64,000 nucleotides of DNA from the NCBI GenBank assembly GCA_040902425.1, contig JBBDXI010000045.1, positions 62,001-126,000 on the forward strand, written 5' to 3'. The notes beneath the pieces were generated by a model. It saw nothing but the letters and a program-made list of their open reading frames with translations. It had not been told where the DNA came from and searched no databases. A program made the translations under genes and the position numbers. Below, piece after piece: positions 15,505-23,456 of the stretch (positions are counted from its first letter, which is position 1; every line of letters begins with the position of its first letter). The DNA comes from JBBDXI01 sp040902425 (GTDB lineage Bacteria > Planctomycetota > Phycisphaerae > Phycisphaerales > UBA1924).

Positions 15505-17151
15505 TCAGCGGATGCGGTAGAGGGTGAAGGCGTATTTGTGGACGGCGTCCTCCGCCAGAGGCTCGAGGCGCGGGATGAGTCCGGCGCGCTCGTAGGCGGC
15601 GGATTCGCCGCTGTCGGCGTCGGTGCGGAGGAGCAGGAAATGGCCGGGCGGGGGCAGGCGGGGGCTTGTTGAGAGGCCGGGGGTCCAGCGGAAGAGCACC
15701 CGCGGCCTGGCGCCGGCGTCGGCCAAGGCGGCTGCGCGGCTCAGCTCACGCTCCGCGTAGAGCAGAACCTCGGGGCGTGCCTCGATGAGGTGATCGGACC
15801 AGAGCTCGGGTATCGCCGCACGGTCCGGCAGGGTGGCGCGGGCGATTGCCCCGGCGAGGCGGAGGCCGGCCTCGCGCCCGCTTCCGGCGCGCTGGCGGGG
15901 CTCGATCTTCAGGATGTAGAGGCCGGCGGCGGCGAAGAGGGCAAGCGTGGCGAGAGGCACCGCGCGGCGGAGGTGCGGGTTCCACGCACGGCTTGCCGCC
16001 GAGGACGTCCGCGAAGCCGTGGCACGGTGCGCAAGCCACCCGGCAAGCACGGGGAGGAAGCCCAGCGCGGGCATCGCGTAGCGCGGGTTGGGGACGCCCA
16101 GCAGAAGAAGCAGCGCCAGGGCGACCATGGTGGTGATGGCGAGGGCACGGGCCCGGTCAGAGGCGGCGGCGGGCATGGGGCCGCCCGCGGCTTCCGCGTC
16201 GGCCGATCTGGAGAAGAGGAAGACGAGGGCGAGGCTGGCAGGGAGCGCGGAGAAAAGGGCCGCCGGGGGCATCCTGACGATCTCGAGGATCGAGGCGGTT
16301 GAGCCCCAGAGGAACTCGGTTGGGCTCTGGAGGATCGGGGTCTCGCCGGTGGCGGCGAGGGCGGAGCGGACCCGCCAGTACACCAGCGCGGCAACATCCG
16401 CGGCGATGGCGAGGGCCAGCCAGAGTGCGGGGCGAGCGAGGGGCCGCGCCGAGCGTTGAAGCAGGCAGGCGGCGAGGACCGCGCCTGCGACCGCGGGGAG
16501 CGCGGCGGGCCCTTTGAGGAGCGCGCCCGCGGTGAGCGCCGCGCCCGCCCCGAGCGCAACCGCCAGCGACGATCGCCGCCGATCGGCCGCCGGCCGCAGG
16601 AGAAGATCGATCAGGCAGAGAACGGCGGCGCCGGCGGCGAGGGTGTTGAGGGCCTCGATCTCGGCGCTGCGCCCGGATCGCCAGAAGAGGGGGGTGAGGG
16701 CGGTGGCGAGGCCGGCCCAGAGGGCGGGGGAGGCGAGGGTGGACCCGAAGACACCGGGAAACGGCGGAGGGCCGGCGCCGCCCGGCACGGGCGAGCCGAG
16801 GAGGGTACGCCCGGGGTACCCCGGGCCGAACCAGCGGTGGGCGAAGAGGGCGTTGAAGAGGGCGAGGGCGGTGATGGCGAGGGCGGAGGGGAGGCGGGCG
16901 GCAAACTCGTTGTGGCCGAAGAGCGCGGTGCCGGCGGCGATGGCCCAGGGCATGCCGGGCGGCTTGCGCAGGTAGGCCTGGCCGAACATGCGGGGGATGA
17001 GCCAGTCGCCGGATTCGAGCATCGACCACGCGGGGGCCACGCGGTGGCCCTCGGTCTGGGAGAGGCCGGTGCGCCCGAGGAGGGGGAAGTAGATCGCCGC
17101 GCAGGCCGCGAGCGTGAGCAGGAGGGCGGGGATGAGGGGGGAGCGCCGCAC
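15505..17151 (-). CDS. GT-C glycosyltransferase, ArnT/PMT-like
   Basis: A 548-residue polytopic membrane protein from GTG 17151. The N-terminal region is typical of the ArnT/PMT (GT83/GT39) superfamily: LGRTGLSQTEGHRVAPAW in the first luminal loop with the catalytic-type acidic residue, then WLIPRMFGQAYLRKPPGMPWAI, followed by about ten hydrophobic helices and a soluble C-terminal part. Such enzymes move sugars from polyprenyl-phosphate donors onto lipids or proteins. The exact donor and acceptor are not visible. TACACT ends nine bases before the GTG. Confidence 0.85.
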   Translation of the reverse strand: MRRSPLIPALLLTLAACAAIYFPLLGRTGLSQTEGHRVAPAWSMLESGDWLIPRMFGQAYLRKPPGMPWAIAAGTALFGHNEFAARLPSALAITALALFNALFAHRWFGPGYPGRTLLGSPVPGGAGPPPFPGVFGSTLASPALWAGLATALTPLFWRSGRSAEIEALNTLAAGAAVLCLIDLLLRPAADRRRSSLAVALGAGAALTAGALLKGPAALPAVAGAVLAACLLQRSARPLARPALWLALAIAADVAALVYWRVRSALAATGETPILQSPTEFLWGSTASILEIVRMPPAALFSALPASLALVFLFSRSADAEAAGGPMPAAASDRARALAITTMVALALLLLLGVPNPRYAMPALGFLPVLAGWLAHRATASRTSSAASRAWNPHLRRAVPLATLALFAAAGLYILKIEPRQRAGSGREAGLRLAGAIARATLPDRAAIPELWSDHLIEARPEVLLYAERELSRAAALADAGARPRVLFRWTPGLSTSPRLPPPGHFLLLRTDADSGESAAYERAGLIPRLEPLAEDAVHKYAFTLYRIR

Positions 17152-17208
17152 GCGAGCGTGAGTGTAGTGGTCGGGCGTTTCAGCGCGAAGGCCGCGAGGG
17201 GCTCGCGA

Positions 17209-17850
17209 TCAGCGCTGAAGAGGCTTCGCCGGCGCGGGGTCGGGGATCGGGTCGGCGTCCCTGACCTGGGTGCGGTCGGTCACGGCGTTGAGGATGTCCT
17301 GGGCGTGCCGGTCCAGGACTCCCTTGAGATGCGGGTTGCGGGCGGGGTCGTGCTTGAAGCGGGACGCCGCGGCGTAGCCCTCGTCGATGGGCGCGTTGTG
17401 GATAAGGGCGTCGTAGAGGATCACCGCGCAGCTCGTTCGTTCGGAGCCGGCGCCGCAGTGGACCAGCACCGGCTGCTTCGCCGGGTCGGTCATGATCCGC
17501 AGGGTGTGGACGTACCAGTTGGGGTTGCCGGTGGCGTCGCCCTCGAGGTCGAAGACGTAGCGGGGGATGCCCAGGGCGTCGGCGGTGCGCTGGTTGCGGG
17601 CCTCGCCGGGGTCGCCGGGCTCGAAGGAGCCCAGGTCGATGATGGTGCGGATGCCGTGCCGCTCGTGGATGGCACGGAACTGGGCGGGGGAGAGCTGGCC
17701 GGCACGGTAGACCTTGCCGGGATCGACCTCGCCGAAGTTCTTGGGGAAGAGGTTGGCGTGGATGGCGGGTTTGTAGGCGAGGCCCAGGAGCGCAGCGCCG
17801 GCGATGGCAAGCAGGAGGGCGCGGCGGACGCGGGGGGCAAGGGGGCTCAT
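17209..17850 (-). CDS. Membrane-anchored tyrosine/dual-specificity phosphatase
   Basis: A 213-residue protein from ATG 17850. A hydrophobic segment at 9-26 anchors or exports it. The cysteine-phosphatase signature HCGAGSER lies at 131-138 (nucleophile C132, R138). DLEGDATGNPNWY supplies the general-acid loop region. It is close to DSP/PTP enzymes of bacterial envelopes, which can dephosphorylate proteins or lipids. The ATG is preceded by TACCAT with a six-base gap. It is followed by the glycosyltransferase gene on the same strand. Confidence 0.85.
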   Translation of the reverse strand: MSPLAPRVRRALLLAIAGAALLGLAYKPAIHANLFPKNFGEVDPGKVYRAGQLSPAQFRAIHERHGIRTIIDLGSFEPGDPGEARNQRTADALGIPRYVFDLEGDATGNPNWYVHTLRIMTDPAKQPVLVHCGAGSERTSCAVILYDALIHNAPIDEGYAAASRFKHDPARNPHLKGVLDRHAQDILNAVTDRTQVRDADPIPDPAPAKPLQR

Positions 17851-17856
17851 GGCGGG

Positions 17857-17862
17857 ATGGTA
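17857..17862 (-). promoter_or_regulatory. -10 box of the phosphatase gene, leaderless geometry
   Basis: TACCAT on the minus strand, ending exactly six bases before the ATG at 17850, so transcription would begin at the start codon. Confidence 0.5.
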
Positions 17863-17923
17863 GGGTGGGGCGGAAGAGTTGCACCGGGGCCCGAAGGGCA
17901 CGAAGATGGGAACGGGCAGCGCG

Positions 17924-17929
17924 TAGGAT
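17924..17929 (+). promoter_or_regulatory. -10 box of recR, leaderless geometry
   Basis: TAGGAT followed by six bases and the ATG at 17936. No Shine-Dalgarno sequence lies between. Confidence 0.5.
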
Positions 17930-17935
17930 GCAGCG

Positions 17936-18739
17936 ATGACCGATCAGGGTACGGATACCCGGGCTCAGGATGAGGCGCGGGCTGGCGGTGCGCCGGCGCC
18001 GGGGGCGGCGGGGGCGGGCGCTGGGAAGAAACGGACCGGCTCGGAGAGCCGGGGTACCCAGAACGCCGGCCCGGAGAGCCGGGGTACTCCGAAGACCGGC
18101 TCAGAGAGCCAAGGGACGCGGGTCTATCCCGCGCCGGTGCAGAGACTGATCGAGGAGTTCGCGAAGCTGCCGGGCGTGGGGCGGCGCTCGGCGGAGCGGC
18201 TGGCGTTCCACATCCTGAAGGCCGCGCCCGGCGAGGCCCTGGGGCTGGCGCAGGCGGTGCGGGATGTGAAGGAGCACGTCCGCCACTGCGCGGTGTGCTT
18301 CAACCTCTCCGACGGCGACCGCTGCGCCATCTGCGAGGACCCGCGGCGCGAGCACGCGACGGTGCTGGTGGTCGAGCAGCCCAAGGACCTGATCGCCCTG
18401 GAGCAGACCGGCATGTGGCGGGGCGTGTACCACGTGCTGATGGGGCGCATCAGCCCCCTGGAGGGGATCGGGCCGGGGGACCTGACCGTGGCCGCGCTCC
18501 TGCGCCGCGTCGAGCACCCCGAGGGCAACGCGGGCGGCGTGGCCATCACGGAGGTAGTACTGGGGCTCAACCCCACCGTTGAGGGCGACGGCACGGGGCT
18601 GTTCCTCGCGGAGGAGTTACGCAGGAGAGGCCTGAGGGTCACACGGCTCGCGCGGGGTCTCCCGTCAGGCGGCCAGCTCGAGTACGCGAACAAGGCCGTT
18701 CTCGCCGATGCGGTTCAGCATCGGCAGTCGATGGAGTAG
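17936..18739 (+). CDS. recR: Recombination mediator RecR with repeat-bearing N-terminus
   Basis: Works with RecF/RecO to load RecA at gaps. It is 267 residues against about 200 for the family. From residue 63 onward it is ordinary RecR: HhH segment LPGVGRRSAERLAFHIL, C4 zinc site C118/C121/C130/C133, then a Toprim domain. The extra 62 residues hold three near-identical ten-residue units (GSESRGTQNA, GPESRGTPKT, GSESQGTRVY) encoded by three copies of the family B palindromic repeat. The start at ATG 17936 is supported by the promoter geometry. rpoN follows 38 bases later. Confidence 0.93.
   Translation: MTDQGTDTRAQDEARAGGAPAPGAAGAGAGKKRTGSESRGTQNAGPESRGTPKTGSESQGTRVYPAPVQRLIEEFAKLPGVGRRSAERLAFHILKAAPGEALGLAQAVRDVKEHVRHCAVCFNLSDGDRCAICEDPRREHATVLVVEQPKDLIALEQTGMWRGVYHVLMGRISPLEGIGPGDLTVAALLRRVEHPEGNAGGVAITEVVLGLNPTVEGDGTGLFLAEELRRRGLRVTRLARGLPSGGQLEYANKAVLADAVQHRQSME
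18031..18119 (+). repeat. Family B repeat, three tandem copies inside recR
   Basis: Units CGGCTCGGAGAGCCGGGGTA, CGGCCCGGAGAGCCGGGGTA and a decayed CGGCTCAGAGAGCCAAGGGA, spaced 30 bases apart. Each holds a CGGCTC-GGA-GAGCCG hairpin. They encode SESRGT peptides in frame. Confidence 0.8.
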
Positions 18740-18777
18740 AACCCGGGGCGGGGTCGCCCCGGCTCACGAAGGCACGA

Positions 18778-20364
18778 ATGCGGTTCGACACTTCCCAGCA
18801 CATGAAGCTCGGCCAGCACATGAAGCTGGCCCCCAGGATGATCCAGTCCATGGAGATCCTGCAGATGCCCCTCGCCGAGCTGGAGGAGCGGATCGAGCAG
18901 GAGCTGGAGAGCAACGTCACGCTCGAGGTCGCCGAGGAGGAGGGCGACGGGCCCAAGCTCAAGGAGGAGCGGAAGGAGCACGAGCGCGAGGCGCGGGAGA
19001 ACGAGCGACCCCTGGAGGTCGATGAGGCCCACGGCACCGCCGACTTCGAGCGCCTCGAGAGCTTCGAGGAGGCCAACCCCGATGCCGTGGAAGACGGCGT
19101 CGCCGACGCCGGCTCGCGGGCTTCTAAGGGCGCCACCGACGAGTACGAGCCCACCTACTCGCGCGCACGCCTCGACGGCGAGCGGGACGCGAAGATGGAC
19201 GCCATGGCCGCGGCCCCGGCGCGGGCGGCCTCGCTCTCGGACCAGTTGCTGGACCAGTGGCGCCTGGCGGAGGTGCCGGAGGACCTGCGCGGGCCGGGCC
19301 AGCTCATCCTCGGCTTCGTGGAGGAGGACGGCTACCTGCGGACGCCGCTGGAGGTGATCGCGGAGCGGGCGCCGAATGTCGGGGCGGGGAGTATCGGCTC
19401 GGAGAGCCGACCTACCCGGGAACTGCTGGAGCGGGCGCTGAAGGAGGTGCAGGCGGTGCTGGACCCGCCGGGCATCGCCGCACGCGACACCCGCGAGTGC
19501 CTGCTCCTGCAGGTCGAGGCGATGGCGCACGACCCGGAGGCGGGGGTGGACCCGCGGAAGCTGGAGGTGGCCCGCCGCCTCATCGCCGACCACCTCGACG
19601 ACCTGACGCAAAACCGCCTGCCGCGGATCGTGGAAAGGAGCGGCCTGCCGATGGAGGGGCTCAAGGCGGGCCTGGAGGTGATGCGCCGGCTCAGCCTCGC
19701 CCCCGCGCGCCGGCTGGTCTCCGAGAGCAACCCCGGCGTGATCCCCGACGCGATCGTCGAGTACGACGAGGAGGCCGACCGCTACGTGGCCTTCCTCAAC
19801 GACCGGCGCCTGCCCAACCTCCGGATCAACCGCGAGTACGCGGAGATGGCCCGCAACCGCGCGGTCGCGAAGAAGGACCGGGAGTTCATCAAGACCAACC
19901 TGGGCAACGCCCAGTGGCTCATCGACGCCGTGGGCCAGCGGAAGCACACGCTCCTGCGGGTGATCGGCGTCGTCGTCGAGGCGCAGCGGGAGTTCTTCGA
20001 CTACGGGCCCCAGGCGCTCAAGCCCCTGCCGATGACGCAGGTCGCCGAGCAGCTGGGGATCCACGTCGCCACCGTCTCGCGGGCCGTCTCCGACAAGTGG
20101 ATGCAGACGCCGCGGGGCGTCGTGCCCCTGCGGAAGTTCTTCACCGGCGGCCTGGCGACCGACTCCGGCGAGGACATGAGCTACGACGCCGTCCGGGCGG
20201 CCCTCTCCGAGGTCATCGCGGCCGAGGACAAGAGCAAGCCCCTCTCCGACGAGGCGATCGTGGACGAGCTGAAGAAGCGGGGCATCGAGATCGCCCGGCG
20301 CACGGTGGCCAAATACCGCGACCAGCTCGGCATCCAGAGCGCGAGGCTGCGGAAGACCTACTGA
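18778..20364 (+). CDS. rpoN: RNA polymerase sigma-54 factor
   Basis: Directs RNA polymerase to -24/-12 promoters with enhancer-binding activators. It is 528 residues. Region I is KLGQHMKLAPRMIQSMEILQMPL near the N-terminus; an acidic region II follows; the core-binding and HTH parts lie in the middle (AEQLGIHVATVSRAVSDKW); the RpoN box ARRTVAKYR is at 506-514. Residues 206-214 (SIGSESRPT) are a family B repeat inserted in frame. The ATG sits directly after a family D-like CACGAAGGCACGA. It is probably cotranscribed with recR. Confidence 0.95.
   Translation: MRFDTSQHMKLGQHMKLAPRMIQSMEILQMPLAELEERIEQELESNVTLEVAEEEGDGPKLKEERKEHEREARENERPLEVDEAHGTADFERLESFEEANPDAVEDGVADAGSRASKGATDEYEPTYSRARLDGERDAKMDAMAAAPARAASLSDQLLDQWRLAEVPEDLRGPGQLILGFVEEDGYLRTPLEVIAERAPNVGAGSIGSESRPTRELLERALKEVQAVLDPPGIAARDTRECLLLQVEAMAHDPEAGVDPRKLEVARRLIADHLDDLTQNRLPRIVERSGLPMEGLKAGLEVMRRLSLAPARRLVSESNPGVIPDAIVEYDEEADRYVAFLNDRRLPNLRINREYAEMARNRAVAKKDREFIKTNLGNAQWLIDAVGQRKHTLLRVIGVVVEAQREFFDYGPQALKPLPMTQVAEQLGIHVATVSRAVSDKWMQTPRGVVPLRKFFTGGLATDSGEDMSYDAVRAALSEVIAAEDKSKPLSDEAIVDELKKRGIEIARRTVAKYRDQLGIQSARLRKTY
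19393..19417 (+). repeat. Family B repeat inside rpoN
   Basis: TCGGCTCGGAGAGCCGACCT..., the same unit as at 29245-29270 and 37103-37127, read in frame as GSESRPT. Confidence 0.8.
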
Positions 20365-20368
20365 ATCC

Positions 20369-20441
20369 AGTGGCACAGGCGTCCCGCCTGTGGCGAAACA
20401 CCGCGAACTGCATCGTCCACAGGCGGGACGCCTGTGCCACT
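20369..20441. repeat. Family A palindromic repeat between rpoN and pyrB
   Basis: Perfect 25-bp inverted repeat: arms 20369-20393 and 20417-20441 with a 23-base loop; core GGCACAGGCGTCCCGCCTGT. It starts five bases after the rpoN stop codon and ends nine bases before the pyrB -10 box, so its RNA hairpin could also end rpoN transcription. Related copies lie in uvrA and in the gene at 37144. Confidence 0.85.
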
Positions 20442-20450
20442 GCCGCCCGT

Positions 20451-20456
20451 TACAAT
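20451..20456 (+). promoter_or_regulatory. -10 box of pyrB, leaderless geometry
   Basis: TACAAT, six C residues, then GTG at 20463. This spacing is why the GTG was preferred over the ATG at 20481 as start. Confidence 0.5.
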
Positions 20457-20462
20457 CCCCCC

Positions 20463-21518
20463 GTGCCCGCCGCCCGCCCCATGACGGCGACCCCCCGCAA
20501 ACCCGCCCGTAGCCCCGTTCCCGCCTGGAGCCGCAAAGACCTCCTCGGCCTCCGCGGCCTCTCGCGCGACGAGCTCCTCGCCCTGCTCGCCCGCACCCGC
20601 GAGCTCGCGCTCGTCGCCACCGACCCGGCGACGCGCACCGGCCACCTGGCGGGGCGGCTGGTCGCCACCATGTTCTTCGAGGACTCGACGCGCACGCGGA
20701 CGAGCTTCACCCTCGCCGCCGAGCGCCTCTCGGGGACGGTCAGCGACCTCTCGGCGTCCACGTCCAGCGTCAAGAAGGGCGAGAGCCTGATCGACACCGC
20801 CCGCGTCGTCGAGTCCATGGGCGTCTCGGCGATGGTCGTGCGGACGCGCCAGGCCGGGGCCGCGGCCATGATCGCCGGGGCGGTCCGCTGCCCCGTCATC
20901 AACGGGGGCGACGGGAGGCACGAGCACCCGACGCAGGGGCTGCTGGACCTGTACACGATCGCGGGGGCCCACGGGCGGCTGGACGGCTTCGACCTGTCGG
21001 GCCTGACGCTGGCGATCGTGGGCGATGTGGCCAGCTCGCGGGTCGCGAGGTCGGTCATCGCCGGGATGATGCTCCTGGGCGGGCGCGTCGCCGTAGCCGG
21101 CCCCCCCGCGTTCGCGCCGCGCTCCCTCTCAGCCCTCGGCTGCGAGGTGGCGCCGGACATCGACGAGCTCATCCCCCGGGCCGACGCCGTCATGATGCTC
21201 CGCATCCAGTTCGAGCGCCACGGCGCGGGCCCGTCGGCCGCCCACGCCGACGGCGGCCGGCTCCCCCCCGCCGCCGCGGCCGGCTCCAGCATTGCCTCGC
21301 CCCGCGAGTACCGCGAGCTCTACGGCCTCACCACCGAACGGGCCGCGCGCCTGAAGCCCGGCGCCATCGTCATGCACCCCGGCCCCATGAACCGCGGCCT
21401 GGAGATCGACGGCGAGGTCGCCGACAGCGCCCGCTCCGTCATCCTCCAGCAGACCGCCCACGGCGTCGCCGCCCGGATGGCGGCGCTCAGCCTGTGCGTC
21501 GAGGCGGCCGGCTCCTGA
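20463..21518 (+). CDS. pyrB: Aspartate carbamoyltransferase catalytic subunit
   Basis: Condenses carbamoyl phosphate and aspartate in de novo pyrimidine synthesis. It is 351 residues from GTG 20463 (345 from ATG 20481). Carbamoyl-phosphate loop FFEDSTRTRTSF (STRTR at 75-79), KKGESLIDTARV, GDGRHEHPTQGLLDL and HPGPMNRGLEID are all present. An insertion RHGAGPSAAHADGGRLPPAA lengthens the region after MMLRIQFER. No pyrI or other pyr gene is adjacent, as is common for planctomycete pathways scattered over the genome (inference). Confidence 0.95.
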   Translation: MPAARPMTATPRKPARSPVPAWSRKDLLGLRGLSRDELLALLARTRELALVATDPATRTGHLAGRLVATMFFEDSTRTRTSFTLAAERLSGTVSDLSASTSSVKKGESLIDTARVVESMGVSAMVVRTRQAGAAAMIAGAVRCPVINGGDGRHEHPTQGLLDLYTIAGAHGRLDGFDLSGLTLAIVGDVASSRVARSVIAGMMLLGGRVAVAGPPAFAPRSLSALGCEVAPDIDELIPRADAVMMLRIQFERHGAGPSAAHADGGRLPPAAAAGSSIASPREYRELYGLTTERAARLKPGAIVMHPGPMNRGLEIDGEVADSARSVILQQTAHGVAARMAALSLCVEAAGS

Positions 21519-21650
21519 GCAGCCCCAAGAGGGGCTCCTGAGCAGCCTGAAGGGCTGCACGTTAGTAGCCGGGGGTTGAGCGAGTCTTCGAGCGAAACCC
21601 CCGGTAGCTCCGCCGCAGGGATCGCACCCTGAAGGGGTGCTCGTGACCCT
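21519..21650. repeat. Family E repeat cluster
   Basis: Modular GC-rich repeats right after the pyrB stop: AGCCCC-AAGA-GGGGCT, AGCAGCCTGAAGGGCTGCA, a long GGGGGTT.../...AACCCCC hairpin near 21576-21603, and CACCCTGAAGGGGTG. The same module order (AGCCxGAAGGGCTG, TAGCCGGG, CACCCTGAAAGGGTG) recurs at 61183-61280. Confidence 0.65.
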
Positions 21651-21712
21651 CGCCCGCCCGGCGTGCGCAACAATCCCCTGACGCCCGCCGACACGGTCGC
21701 CGCCAACCTGCC

Positions 21713-22330
21713 ATGCCCCCGCGCCCCGACCAACGAACCCCCCTCCACGACTTCCTCGCGGAACGCGACTTCCCCTGCCCCGGCTGCGGCTACAACCTGC
21801 GCGGCCTCGAGGCCAACGTCTGCCCCGAGTGCGCCCGCCCGGTCCCCCTCCCGCCCTCGCCCGAGGAAGAGGCCCGCATCGCCGCCGAGGTCTCCGAGTA
21901 TCTCCGCGACCACGACATCCTCTGCAAGCGCTGCAAGACCAACATGCGCGGCCTCCCCGACAACCGCTGCCCCACCTGCGGCACCACCTACATGATGTCC
22001 GGCGGCAGCGGCCTCCTCCGCCCGGGCCTCACCGAGCAGCGGGCCGAACAGCAGCAGTGGCCCCTCCTGGCCTTCGGCTCCCTCCTGGGCCTCGGCGCCG
22101 GCCTGGTCGCCGGCCTGGGCCTCGTCGCGCGCCTCGGGGCTGCCGGGGACCTCTGGCCCGCCCTCATTGCCGGCCTCGCTCCCCTCCCCCTCACGCTCGC
22201 CTGGGCCCGCCGCGCCCGCCGCCTCGCCCAGTCCGACGGAGGACCCAGCGAATGGGAGCGCTGGGCCGTCCACGCCGCCTGCTTTGGACTCGCCTACCTC
22301 GCCATCCACATCCTGGCGCATCGCCTGTAG
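21713..22330 (+). CDS. Double zinc-ribbon membrane protein
   Basis: Unknown 205-residue protein. Two zinc ribbons precede the membrane part: CPGCGYNLRGLEANVCPEC at 22-40 and CKRCKTNMRGLPDNRCPTC at about 71-89. Then follow hydrophobic segments near 118-140, 145-162 and 182-200. The CxxCGYxLRGL pattern is a planctomycete hallmark. It is the first of five such genes up to 26089. Function unknown; the ribbon may bind zinc or a partner protein. Confidence 0.75.
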   Translation: MPPRPDQRTPLHDFLAERDFPCPGCGYNLRGLEANVCPECARPVPLPPSPEEEARIAAEVSEYLRDHDILCKRCKTNMRGLPDNRCPTCGTTYMMSGGSGLLRPGLTEQRAEQQQWPLLAFGSLLGLGAGLVAGLGLVARLGAAGDLWPALIAGLAPLPLTLAWARRARRLAQSDGGPSEWERWAVHAACFGLAYLAIHILAHRL

Positions 22331-22466
22331 CGCCCGAGGCTTCACTGATCGCCCACCGTAAAGGGCCACGTTCGACGTGCGCTGAGTCCTGCGGCCGTCT
22401 TCAGCCCGACCGGCAGCACTGTCTTGCGACTCCCTCCCTTCTCCCTGTAACAATGCACAGCACCCC

Positions 22467-23456
22467 ATGACCCCCCCCAAGCCCCCGATCAGCAAGTGGC
22501 GCTTCCTGGCCCTCTACTGGGCCGTGATCCTCCCGCTTTCGTTCGTCGGCTGGGGAGCCCTCTCGGCCGGGGGGATTGGCAGCGGCGTCTTCAGGTTCCT
22601 GGCGGAATCCGCCTACCAGTGGCACTTTGCGGGTTTCGCCTGCGCCGTCATGATCGTCCAAGCCGCCTTCCTCGCCCCCGTTCGCGAGCCCGGAAGCCGT
22701 GCCGTGGACTGGTGGTGGTCCCGCGCCCTGCGCTGCGCCCTCGCCGGCGCCGCCGTCGGCATCATGCTCGCCTTCGCTCTCTTCGCCGTCCTCCTCGTCC
22801 TCGACGAGCTCAACTGGCTCACCCCCGAGCTTCCCCTCATCGGCGACCTCGAATCCGCCAGCTTTTTCATCTACGCTGCGCCCCCCGCCGCCCTGACCGC
22901 CCTCGCCCTCTTCTTCCGCTCCCGCACGGGCGCCTCCGCCCGCGTGAGCCTCTTCATCGCCGCGTTCGGCGCCGGCCTCATGGCCATGGGCATCCCGTGG
23001 GTCGCCCACAGCCTCATCCTCAACTTCGGCGCCGCCGAGCCCCCCGATCGCGCCTTCGCCGTAGCCATCGTCGGCACCCTCCTCGTCAGCTGGGCGATCG
23101 CCACCCCCCTGCTTCTCCGATTCCTCCGCCGCGGCCACGCCGACGACCGCCTCGGCCGCGTCGCCGCCTGGCTCTTCACCGGCACCGTCGTCGAGGCCGC
23201 GGCCGTGATCCCCCTCGACATCATGGTCCGCCGCAAGACCGACTGCTACTGCGGCGAGGGCACCCTCTGGACCCTCACCATCTGCTGGGGCGTCGGCCTC
23301 TGGGCCCTGGGCCCCGCCATCTGGCTCATCCCCCTCGCCAGGCGCCGCAAGCGCTGGTACGCCGGCGTCTGCCCCGTCTGCGGCTACGACATGACCGGCC
23401 TCGCGGACGCCCCCCGCTGCCCGGAGTGCGGGAGCGGGTGGAAGGCGGCGGTCTAG
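22467..23456 (+). CDS. Polytopic membrane protein with C-terminal zinc ribbon
   Basis: Unknown 329-residue protein with about seven hydrophobic helices (first at 12-35) and a C-terminal ribbon CPVCGYDMTGLADAPRCPEC near 303-322. TAACAAT upstream (22448-22454) could be the -10 element. It overlaps the convergent gene by four bases. Same architecture as its neighbours but with the ribbon at the opposite end. Confidence 0.75.
   Translation: MTPPKPPISKWRFLALYWAVILPLSFVGWGALSAGGIGSGVFRFLAESAYQWHFAGFACAVMIVQAAFLAPVREPGSRAVDWWWSRALRCALAGAAVGIMLAFALFAVLLVLDELNWLTPELPLIGDLESASFFIYAAPPAALTALALFFRSRTGASARVSLFIAAFGAGLMAMGIPWVAHSLILNFGAAEPPDRAFAVAIVGTLLVSWAIATPLLLRFLRRGHADDRLGRVAAWLFTGTVVEAAAVIPLDIMVRRKTDCYCGEGTLWTLTICWGVGLWALGPAIWLIPLARRRKRWYAGVCPVCGYDMTGLADAPRCPECGSGWKAAV

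Noticed and set aside
18031..18119. Three 30-base repeats as a CRISPR array
   Set aside because: They are in frame inside recR, spacers are only a few bases, and single copies occur elsewhere; no cas genes are present.
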